Source: Ruminococcus sp.
GTDB taxonomy: Bacteria > Bacillota_A > Clostridia > Oscillospirales > Acutalibacteraceae
Direction of reading: 5' to 3'
NCBI GenBank assembly: GCA_017481395.1
Contig: JAFUPE010000070.1
Span: 1 to 5,206 of the forward strand
Length of the DNA: 5,206 bases
The notes under the pieces were generated by a model. The model did no database searches. It had not been told where the DNA came from and saw nothing but the letters and a program-made list of their open reading frames with translations. A program made the translations under genes and the position numbers. This document shows positions 1-4,904 of this stretch, one piece after another (the stretch's first letter is position 1; the number at the start of each line of letters is the position of its first letter).

Positions 1-659
1 CAGTTTTAGGCGATATCGTCTGTTACACACACGGTTCTCAGGCTCCCTTAAGCGCTCTTTAGTCTACCCTTTGTATGGGTGCATCTGTATCAGGTCTTCA
101 TGGCTTTAAAAAAGCAGGCGGTAAAGAGACAGAGGGCAAGAGTGTTTGCGTAATCGGTGACTCCACCTTTATGCATTCAGGTGTTACAGGCCTTATCAAT
201 ATTGCATACAACGCTTCAAACTCTACAGTTATTATTCTTGATAACTCCATTACAGGTATGACAGGCCATCAGCAGAACCCCACAACAGGTTATTCCATCA
301 AAGGTGACCCTGCTGCAAAAATCGACCTTGAAACCCTTTGTAAGGCAGTTGGCATTAACAGAGTAAGAGTTGTAGACCCCTATAACTTAGCAGAGTGTGA
401 GCAGGCAGTTAAGGAAGAATTAGCTGCAGAGGAGCCTTCCGGAATTATCTCCAGCAGACCCTGCGTTCTTCTTAAGAGCGTTAAGCTTAATCCCCCTGTT
501 AAGGTTGACAGAGACAAGTGCAAATCCTGCAAAATGTGCATGAAGCTGGGTTGTCCCGCTATCAGCATGCACGGTGGCAAGGCTGAAATCGACCAGACCC
601 TTTGCGTTGGTTGCGGTGTTTGCGAGCAGCTTTGTAAGTTTGATGCAATTTGTGAGTGA
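1..659 (+). CDS. iorA: Indolepyruvate:ferredoxin oxidoreductase, alpha subunit (C-terminal third; in-frame TAG at 60-62)
   Basis: This subunit carries the thiamine diphosphate and iron-sulfur centres of the cytoplasmic enzyme that converts aryl-pyruvates plus CoA to aryl-acetyl-CoA, CO2 and reduced ferredoxin. The 5' end lies outside the window and the frame enters at base 3. Reading from there gives VLGDIVCYTHG and APLSAL, then TAG at 60-62, then STLCMGAS, which matches the family on both sides of the stop. Counting from Met at 75, a thiamine-diphosphate motif is visible (GDS at 28-30, LDNS at 55-58, followed by MTGHQQNP). Two 4Fe-4S motifs follow: Cys149/152/155/160 and Cys177/180/183/187. 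The gene ends in TGA at 657-659, 11 nt before iorB. The ATG at 75 has no ribosome binding site and falls inside the conserved core, so it is unlikely to be a native start. Family assignment is secure; whether the gene is functional is not. Confidence 0.9.
60..62 (+). other. In-frame amber (TAG) codon inside iorA
   Basis: The codon sits between CTT (57-59) and TCT (63-65) in the iorA frame. From recollection of the family, this position is normally an aspartate in an L-x-A-(L/M)-D-(T/S) stretch just before CMGAS. The frame is the same before and after, so this is a substitution-type stop and not a simple frameshift. It could be a real nonsense mutation, an assembly error or a recoded codon. 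Confidence 0.85.
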
Positions 660-661
660 GG
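658..661 (+). promoter_or_regulatory. Ribosome binding site of iorB
   Basis: GAGG overlaps the iorA TGA stop and lies 9 nt before the ATG at 671. This spacing favours the ATG at 671 over the GTG at 656, which has no comparable purine-rich site in front of it. Confidence 0.65.
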
Positions 662-670
662 TGTGCACAG

Positions 671-1237
671 ATGAATAAAAGTATTATGATTGTAGGCGTT
701 GGCGGTCAGGGTTCACTTCTGGCAAGCAAGCTTTTAGGTAAGCTTCTTATGAACGAAGGCTTAGACGTTAAGGTTAGCGAAGTTCACGGAATGAGCCAGC
801 GCGGTGGCAGTGTTGTTACATATGTAAGATGCGGTGAGAAGGTTTACTCTCCCGTTATTGATAAAGGCGGTGCAGACTGCATCGTATCTTTCGAAAAGCT
901 TGAGGCAGCAAGATGGGTAGAGTACCTCAAGAAAGACGGCGTAATTATTACAAATACTCAGCAGATTGACCCCATGCCTGTTATTACAGGTGCCGCTGAG
1001 TATCCCGAAAATATTCTTGACGAACTCAGCACAAAGGTTAAGGTGGATGCTCTTGATGCACTTTCTTTAGCTACAGAGGCAGGTTCCGCCAAGGCTGTTA
1101 ACATTGTTCTTATGGGCAGACTTGCAAAGTATTTCGATATTTCTTACGATAAGTGGATTGAAGCAATTGAAAACACAGTTGCTCCAAAGTTTGTAGAACT
1201 TAACAAAAAGGCATTTGAGTTAGGATATAACTATTAA
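671..1237 (+). CDS. iorB: Indolepyruvate:ferredoxin oxidoreductase, beta subunit
   Basis: This is the gamma-domain-type partner of IorA; together they form the enzyme that oxidatively decarboxylates indolepyruvate, phenylpyruvate and similar aryl-pyruvates. The 188-residue product has the usual family length (about 190-200). It begins with a beta strand and a glycine-rich turn (IMIVGVGGQG, residues 5-14). It then has the family signature EVHGMSQRGG (residues 37-46), SPVI (60-63), and ADCIVSFEKLEAAR (68-81), typical of the pyruvate/ketoisovalerate oxidoreductase catalytic domain. No signal peptide or membrane segment is seen, which fits a soluble protein. The start at 671 is chosen because of GAGG 9 nt upstream; a GTG at 656 would add five residues and overlap the iorA stop. 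The gene lies 11 nt after iorA and 18 nt before the ligase gene, so co-transcription is very likely. Confidence 0.92.
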   Translation: MNKSIMIVGVGGQGSLLASKLLGKLLMNEGLDVKVSEVHGMSQRGGSVVTYVRCGEKVYSPVIDKGGADCIVSFEKLEAARWVEYLKKDGVIITNTQQIDPMPVITGAAEYPENILDELSTKVKVDALDALSLATEAGSAKAVNIVLMGRLAKYFDISYDKWIEAIENTVAPKFVELNKKAFELGYNY

Positions 1238-1240
1238 TAA

Positions 1241-1246
1241 AGAAGG
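1241..1246 (+). promoter_or_regulatory. Ribosome binding site of the paaK-family gene
   Basis: AGAAGG lies 9 nt before the ATG at 1256, inside the 18-nt gap after iorB. There is no room for a separate promoter here, which supports one operon transcript. Confidence 0.6.
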
Positions 1247-1255
1247 TGCTTTAAA

Positions 1256-2575
1256 ATGGCAGAAAAATATTGGCAGAAAGAAATAGAAACTGCCTCCAGA
1301 GAAGATATCAAGGCCATTCAGGACGAAAGACTGGTTAAAACAGTTAAGCACGTTTTTGATAATGTTGAGCCTTATAGAAAGAGAATGGAAGAAGCAGGCC
1401 TTACTCCCGATGATATCAAGGGTGTTGAGGATTTACACAAGCTTCCCTTTACAGTAAAACAGGACTTGAGAGACTACTATCCTTTCGGTCTTTTTGCAGT
1501 GCCTACAAAGGATGTTGTAAGACTTCACGCATCTTCAGGTACTACAGGCAAGCAGATCGTTGTAGGCTACACTCAGAACGACCTTGACGCATGGGAAGAT
1601 ATTGCTGCCCGTCAGCTTACTGCAGTTGGTGCAGATGACTCAGACTTTATTCACAATGCTTACGGTTACGGCCTTTTTACAGGCGGTTTTGGTATGCATG
1701 GCGGTGCTTCAAGAATCGGTGCAACTGCAATCCCCGTTTCCTCAGGTAACACTGACCGTCAGGTTACAATTTTACAGGATTTCGGCTCTACTGTTCTTTG
1801 CTGTACACCTTCTTATGCTATGTTCATCGGCGAAACCCTTAAGAAAAAGGGTATCGACCCCAAAACTCTGTCTCTTAAAGCAGGTATCTTCGGTGCAGAG
1901 CCCTGGACAGAAGAGATGCGTCAGCAGATTCAGGAACTTTTAGACATTAAGGCTTACGACGTATACGGTCTTACAGAAATTATGGGCCCCTGTGTTGCTT
2001 ATGAGTGTTCTGCTCAGAACGGTATGCACGTTAACGAAGACCATTTTATTATAGAAACCATCAACCCCGATACAGGTGAGGTTATTCCCAACGGCGAGGT
2101 TGGCGAGCTTGTATTTACCTGCATCACCAAGGAGTGTTGTCCCTTTATCCGTTACCGTACAAGGGATATCGGCGTGGTTAATACAGAGCCCTGCGAATGC
2201 GGCAGAACATTTGTGAGAATGTCAAAGCCTATGGGCAGATCTGACGATATGATGATCATTCGCGGTGTTAACGTGTTCCCCTCTCAGATTGAAACAGTTC
2301 TTCTCAAAATGGGCTATTCTCCCAACTACAAAATCTTCGTTGACCGTGTTAACAACACAGATACTCTTGATGTTCACGTTGAAATGAACGAGGATATGTT
2401 CTCGGATACAGTTGCAGACATTAAGAACAACGAGGCAAAACTTGAGGCTGAGCTTCGCTCCCTTCTCGGTATTTCTGCCAAGGTTAAGCTTGTTGCTCCC
2501 GGTTCTATTGAAAGAAGTATGGGCAAGGCAGTAAGAGTTGAAGATAAGAGAAAACTTTTAGGAGGTCAGAAATAA
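1256..2575 (+). CDS. paaK: Phenylacetate-CoA ligase family enzyme
   Basis: This is a cytoplasmic adenylate-forming enzyme that activates an aryl acetate (phenylacetate, hydroxyphenylacetate or indoleacetate) with ATP and CoA to the aryl-acetyl-CoA; the reaction is reversible. The 439 residues match the family length. Visible motifs in order are the phosphate-binding loop SSGTTGK (93-99), YGLTE (237-241), the RYRTRDI segment (299-305) and the hinge GRSDDMMIIRGVNVFPSQIE (327-346). The C-terminal catalytic lysine is probably Lys424 in SMGKAVRVED. A CECGR segment (313-317) and Cys251 recall the cysteine positions seen in PaaK-type ligases. It stands 18 nt after iorB and overlaps the ACT gene by one base. 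Because IorAB makes the same CoA thioesters, the ligase may work in reverse to yield ATP and free aryl acetate, or forward to salvage aryl acetates. The exact substrate cannot be read from sequence. Confidence 0.92.
   Translation: MAEKYWQKEIETASREDIKAIQDERLVKTVKHVFDNVEPYRKRMEEAGLTPDDIKGVEDLHKLPFTVKQDLRDYYPFGLFAVPTKDVVRLHASSGTTGKQIVVGYTQNDLDAWEDIAARQLTAVGADDSDFIHNAYGYGLFTGGFGMHGGASRIGATAIPVSSGNTDRQVTILQDFGSTVLCCTPSYAMFIGETLKKKGIDPKTLSLKAGIFGAEPWTEEMRQQIQELLDIKAYDVYGLTEIMGPCVAYECSAQNGMHVNEDHFIIETINPDTGEVIPNGEVGELVFTCITKECCPFIRYRTRDIGVVNTEPCECGRTFVRMSKPMGRSDDMMIIRGVNVFPSQIETVLLKMGYSPNYKIFVDRVNNTDTLDVHVEMNEDMFSDTVADIKNNEAKLEAELRSLLGISAKVKLVAPGSIERSMGKAVRVEDKRKLLGGQK
2561..2565 (+). promoter_or_regulatory. 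Ribosome binding site of the ACT-domain gene
   Basis: GGAGG lies inside the last codons of the ligase gene, 9 nt before the ATG at 2575. The stop and start share one base (TAATG), the typical arrangement for translational coupling. Confidence 0.75.
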
Positions 2576-3006
2576 TGTCTATCCGCCAGATTTCAGTTTT
2601 CGTAGAAAATAAAAAGGGTTCTTTGGTTGAGATTACAGACACCCTTGCAAAAGAGAACATCGACCTGAGAGCTATGTCCATTGCCGACACTCAGGACTTT
2701 GGTATTTTAAGACTCATTGTTTCTGACACAGATAAGGCACTTGCGGTTTTAAGAAGCAAAAACTGCATTGTTACCGAAACAGCAGTTGTTGGTGCAAGAC
2801 TGAGAAACGAGCCCGGTGCACTTGCCACAGTTGTAAGAGTGCTTTCAGAGGGTGACATCAACGTTGAGTATATGTATGCTTTCAACGGTGCAACACCTCA
2901 CCATGCTTATGTTGTTTTAAGAGTTACCGACAATGAAAAGGTTCAGGAGCTTCTTCTTAAAGAAGGCATCAAGTGCATTACTCAGGAGCAGGTAGCTGAG
3001 ATTTAA
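2575..3006 (+). CDS. Tandem ACT-domain amino-acid-binding regulatory protein
   Basis: The small soluble protein of 143 residues consists of two ACT domains and nothing else. The first covers roughly residues 4-68, with the ligand-loop segment ENKKGSL at 11-17. The second covers roughly 72-140, with the matching NEPGAL loop at 78-83. ACT domains bind amino acids or related small ligands at dimer interfaces. No catalytic or DNA-binding domain is visible, so it probably acts by binding a partner protein or by buffering or sensing a ligand. The gene overlaps the ligase stop by one base and is the last of the operon. From recollection, tandem-ACT proteins of this kind are common next to iorAB and paaK in anaerobes. 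An aromatic amino acid is the obvious candidate ligand, but this is inference from context. It is not the regulatory domain of a larger enzyme, since both ends are clear. Confidence 0.88.
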   Translation: MSIRQISVFVENKKGSLVEITDTLAKENIDLRAMSIADTQDFGILRLIVSDTDKALAVLRSKNCIVTETAVVGARLRNEPGALATVVRVLSEGDINVEYMYAFNGATPHHAYVVLRVTDNEKVQELLLKEGIKCITQEQVAEI

Positions 3007-3014
3007 GAAAATTA

Positions 3015-3044
3015 TTGACGAAATATATCTTTTTGTGATATATT
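3015..3044 (+). promoter_or_regulatory. Probable glnA promoter with overlapping inverted repeat
   Basis: A sigma-A-like promoter is visible: -35 TTGACG (3015-3020), 18-nt spacer, -10 TATATT (3039-3044), with TGTGA just before the -10. An inverted repeat, AATATATC (3022-3029) and GATATATT (3037-3044) around a 7-nt spacer, covers the promoter spacer and the -10 itself. Transcription would begin near 3051, leaving about a 30-nt leader. The repeat is placed where a repressor could block polymerase. It does not match the GlnR consensus TGTNA-N7-TNACA. No intrinsic terminator is seen between the ACT gene and glnA, so operon read-through into glnA is possible. Confidence 0.6.
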
Positions 3045-3067
3045 CGTAGTGTAATCCATTCTATTTT

Positions 3068-3073
3068 AGGAGG
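3068..3073 (+). promoter_or_regulatory. Ribosome binding site of glnA
   Basis: A perfect AGGAGG, 7 nt before the ATG at 3081, predicts strong translation and fixes the start codon. Confidence 0.8.
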
Positions 3074-3080
3074 AATTTTT

Positions 3081-4517
3081 ATGTTTAAAACAGTTGCAGA
3101 AGTTCAGGCTTTCTGTAAAGACAACGGCATCAAGATGATCGACTTTAAAATGATCGATATCAACGGCCGTTGGAGACACATCACAATCCCCACAGCTCGT
3201 CTTACTGAGGATACTATGACTTACGGTATCGGTTTCGACGGCTCCAACTACGGTTTTGCTGCAGTTGAGAAGAGTGATATGGTGTTCATTCCCAACCTTG
3301 CATCCGCAAAGGTTGACCCCTTCGTTGAAAACACACTTACAATGACAGGTGACGTTTGCATCATCGGTAACGTAGGTGAGCCTAACCGCCCCTTCGACCA
3401 GTACCCCAGAAACGTTGCTATCCGTGCACAGGAGTATATGAAGGAAACAGGCATTGCAGACCAGATGATTATCGGCCCTGAGTTCGAGTTCCATCTTCTT
3501 GACCATGTAAGCTATGAGTGCAAGTCAAACAAGGTAGCTTATGAGGTAGACACAGACCAGGCTCAGTGGAACACAGGTGAGAACGAGGTTCAGAACTTCG
3601 GTTATCAGGTTCCTCAGCATGGCGGCTATCACATTGCAGCACCTCAGGACATTACATACGACCTCAGAAGCAAGATGTGCTTACTCTTAGAGGAGTGGGG
3701 CGTTAAGGTTAAGTATCACCACCACGAGGTTGGCGGCTCGGGTCAGGTTGAAATCGAGGTTGAGCTTGGCGAGATGCTGGAGATGGCTGATAAGACCATG
3801 ATTATCAAATATATCGTTAAGAACGAAGCTGTTAAGAATGGCAAAACTGCTACATTTATGCCCAAGCCCATTTTCGGCGAGGCAGGCAACGGTATGCACG
3901 TTCATATGCTTCTCTTCAAAGACGGCAAGCCCCTGTTCTTTGACGAAAAGGGTTACTCAGGCCTTTCCGAAACTGCTCACTGGTTTATGGGCGGTCTTTT
4001 AAAGCACGCTGCATCCCTCTGTGCAATTACTAACCCCTCCACAAACTCCTACAAGCGTCTTGTTCCCGGTTACGAGGTTCCTGTTACAATCGGCTATGCA
4101 ACTTCAAACCGTAGTGCAGTTATCCGTATTCCTGCTTATGCAAAGAGCCCCGAGACAAAGCGTTTTGAGCTTAGAAACCCCGACGCAACCTGCAACCCCT
4201 ATTACGCTTATGCCGCTATCCTTATGGCAGGTCTTGACGGTGTTAAGAATAAGATTGACCCCGAGAAAAACGGCTGGGGCCCCTACGACTACAACCTCTA
4301 CAACCTTTCCGACGAGGAAAAGGCAAAGCTTCAGGGTCTTCCCAAGACTTTAGATGAGGCTTTAGATGCTCTTGAGGCAGACTACGAGTACCTCACCGCA
4401 GGCGGTGTATTCCCCGAAAGACTTCTTAAGCTCTGGATTAAAAACAAGCGTGCAGAGGCTTCTAAAATCAATCAGATTCCCCATCCTGCAGAGTTCGGTC
4501 AGTATTATGACCTGTAA
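3081..4517 (+). CDS. glnA: Glutamine synthetase, type I (GSI-beta-like)
   Basis: This cytoplasmic dodecameric enzyme makes glutamine from glutamate, ammonia and ATP, the main ammonia-assimilation step. The gene is complete (478 residues; GSI-beta is about 470). The N-terminal domain carries the Asp loop GFDGSNYG (Asp53). The catalytic domain keeps the metal and substrate ligands: Glu134 and Glu136 (PEFEF), HHHE ending at Glu216, Glu224, His273 (GNGMHVH), the flexible-loop Glu332 in RLVPGYE, Arg344 in SNRSAVIRIP, and Glu363/Arg365 in RFELRNPD. A segment near 160-190 (QWNTGENEV to GGYHIAAP) aligns with the stretch found in E. coli-type GSI and missing in the shorter GSI-alpha of Bacillus. The tyrosine adenylylated in E. 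coli is matched by Tyr407 in NLYNLSDEE. No residue looks lost. It has its own promoter and a strong ribosome binding site, and it follows the aromatic operon after 74 nt. Confidence 0.97.
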   Translation: MFKTVAEVQAFCKDNGIKMIDFKMIDINGRWRHITIPTARLTEDTMTYGIGFDGSNYGFAAVEKSDMVFIPNLASAKVDPFVENTLTMTGDVCIIGNVGEPNRPFDQYPRNVAIRAQEYMKETGIADQMIIGPEFEFHLLDHVSYECKSNKVAYEVDTDQAQWNTGENEVQNFGYQVPQHGGYHIAAPQDITYDLRSKMCLLLEEWGVKVKYHHHEVGGSGQVEIEVELGEMLEMADKTMIIKYIVKNEAVKNGKTATFMPKPIFGEAGNGMHVHMLLFKDGKPLFFDEKGYSGLSETAHWFMGGLLKHAASLCAITNPSTNSYKRLVPGYEVPVTIGYATSNRSAVIRIPAYAKSPETKRFELRNPDATCNPYYAYAAILMAGLDGVKNKIDPEKNGWGPYDYNLYNLSDEEKAKLQGLPKTLDEALDALEADYEYLTAGGVFPERLLKLWIKNKRAEASKINQIPHPAEFGQYYDL

Positions 4518-4541
4518 GCTAAAACTTTGTTTTTTAGCTTA
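4515..4541 (+). other. Stem-loop containing the glnA stop codon
   Basis: A perfect 10-bp inverted repeat (TAAGCTAAAA at 4515-4524, TTTTAGCTTA at 4532-4541) with a 7-nt loop takes in the glnA TAA stop. It is AT-rich and lacks a U-tract after the stem, so it is a poor intrinsic terminator on its own. It may protect the 3' end of the mRNA or act with the hairpins downstream. Confidence 0.55.
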
Positions 4542-4546
4542 ATGAA

Positions 4547-4605
4547 ATAAATCCCTTTTCGGGATTTATGAAGTATCCTCAGGATATGAAGTACGCTAAA
4601 GCGTA
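4547..4605 (+). repeat. Array of three small hairpins with shared TATGAAGTA linkers
   Basis: Three hairpins follow one another: ATAAATCCC/GGGATTTAT (4547-4555, 4561-4569), TATCC/GGATA (4574-4578, 4582-4586) and TACGC/GCGTA (4592-4596, 4601-4605). Stem sequences differ, while the junctions repeat TATGAAGTA exactly at 4567-4575 and 4585-4593. The linker bases thus close one stem and open the next. No T-run follows, so this does not look like an ordinary terminator. Confidence 0.65.
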
Positions 4606-4626
4606 TATTAATAAACATTAATAACC

Positions 4627-4663
4627 AATCAGACCTGTGATTTTTGCAGGTCTGATTTTTGTT
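4627..4663 (+). terminator. Intrinsic terminator downstream of glnA
   Basis: A perfect 11-bp stem (AATCAGACCTG at 4627-4637, CAGGTCTGATT at 4647-4657) with a 9-nt loop runs into T-rich sequence (TTTTT at 4656-4660, then GTTT). This is a canonical Rho-independent terminator on the + strand and the most likely end of the glnA transcript. Confidence 0.85.
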
Positions 4664-4737
4664 TAGGCAAAAAACGCCATAGCCAAAGTTACTTATTGAC
4701 TTTTCATAAAAAACCATTACATTTTATTAATAAATTA

Positions 4738-4766
4738 TTGACAATTGACACCTGAAAAGGTATTAT
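4738..4766 (+). promoter_or_regulatory. Strong sigma-A-type promoter of the lipoprotein gene
   Basis: The -35 box is a perfect TTGACA (4738-4743), the spacer is the ideal 17 nt, and the -10 is TATTAT (4761-4766). A second perfect TTGACA (4745-4750) sits 7 nt further on but is too close to the -10 to serve it. The spacer also holds a small palindrome, ACCT-GAAA-AGGT (4750-4761), which touches the first base of the -10 box. Transcription would start near 4773. The preceding terminator makes this an independent transcription unit. Confidence 0.75.
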
Positions 4767-4772
4767 ATGAGT

Positions 4773-4904
4773 GTAATTAAAGGGAAGTTTTTCGCAAGTT
4801 CCTAAATTTTATGAATTGCGACAAATCTCCTGCGGTTACGATATTCTGTTAAGGATACAGAATATCAACATTTTCATTTTATTTTAAGAAAGGAAGAAAC
4901 ACAA
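4773..4904 (+). promoter_or_regulatory. Structured 5' leader of the lipoprotein gene
   Basis: About 130 nt separate the predicted transcription start from the ATG, long for a simple leader. Two hairpins are visible. One pairs CGCAA and TTC (4793-4797, 4799-4801, with a bulged G) with GAATTGCG (4813-4820). The other is a perfect 10-bp stem, GATATTCTGT (4840-4849) with ACAGAATATC (4857-4866), around a 7-nt loop. A T-rich stretch follows the second stem. The leader was not recognised as any known riboswitch class. Confidence 0.45.
4891..4896 (+). promoter_or_regulatory. Ribosome binding site of the lipoprotein gene
   Basis: AGGAAG lies 8 nt before the ATG at 4905 in a purine-rich stretch, which supports that start codon. 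Confidence 0.7.

Larger units (their letters stand above)
4518..4904 (+). other. 387-nt intergenic region without a convincing gene
   Basis: The 5' half holds the glnA 3' hairpins and terminator. From about 4664 to 4737 the sequence is AT-rich with no recognisable gene; the motif ATTAATAA occurs at 4607-4614, 4617-4624 and 4726-4733, which may only reflect composition. The 3' half holds a promoter and the leader of the lipoprotein gene. Short open frames exist on both strands, but none has a ribosome binding site or recognisable product. Confidence 0.7.

Noticed and set aside
75..77. ATG at 75 as a native start of a shortened IorA or ferredoxin-type protein
   Set aside because: No ribosome binding site precedes it, and it lies inside the conserved thiamine-diphosphate domain with family-like sequence continuing upstream in the same frame.
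656..670. GTG at 656 as the iorB start
   Set aside because: It would add MRCAQ with no family support and has no suitable ribosome binding site; the ATG at 671 has GAGG at good spacing and opens directly into the expected first strand.
1584..1943. 119-codon + strand frame inside the ligase gene
   Set aside because: It is out of frame within a clearly conserved gene and has no family resemblance or ribosome binding site.
3022..3044. Hairpin after the ACT gene as its terminator
   Set aside because: The stem is almost entirely A/T and no T-run follows; the same bases form the glnA promoter.
3066..3506. Antisense open frame of 146 codons opposite glnA
   Set aside because: It mirrors the codon pattern of glnA, gives a cysteine- and valine-rich product with no recognisable domain, and lacks a promoter or ribosome binding site.
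4505..4717. 70-codon minus-strand frame in the glnA downstream region
   Set aside because: It runs through the terminator and all the hairpins, has no ribosome binding site and no recognisable product.
4696..4723. Second promoter, TTGACT (4696-4701) with TACATT (4718-4723)
   Set aside because: The -10 is weak and the spacing is 16 nt in very AT-rich sequence; the promoter at 4738-4766 is far better.
4607..4733. Three ATTAATAA motifs as an iteron-like repeat
   Set aside because: They are AT-only octamers in AT-rich sequence with irregular spacing (10 and 109 nt), easily explained by composition.
4767..4805. 12-codon micro-frame (MSVIKGKFFASS) starting at the promoter -10 box
   Set aside because: Its ATG lies upstream of the predicted transcription start, so it would not be translated from that promoter.
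4811..4852. 13-codon micro-frame (MNCDKSPAVTIFC) in the leader, as a possible attenuation peptide
   Set aside because: No ribosome binding site precedes the ATG and no run of regulatory codons is present, although its stop falls in the loop of the 4840-4866 hairpin.
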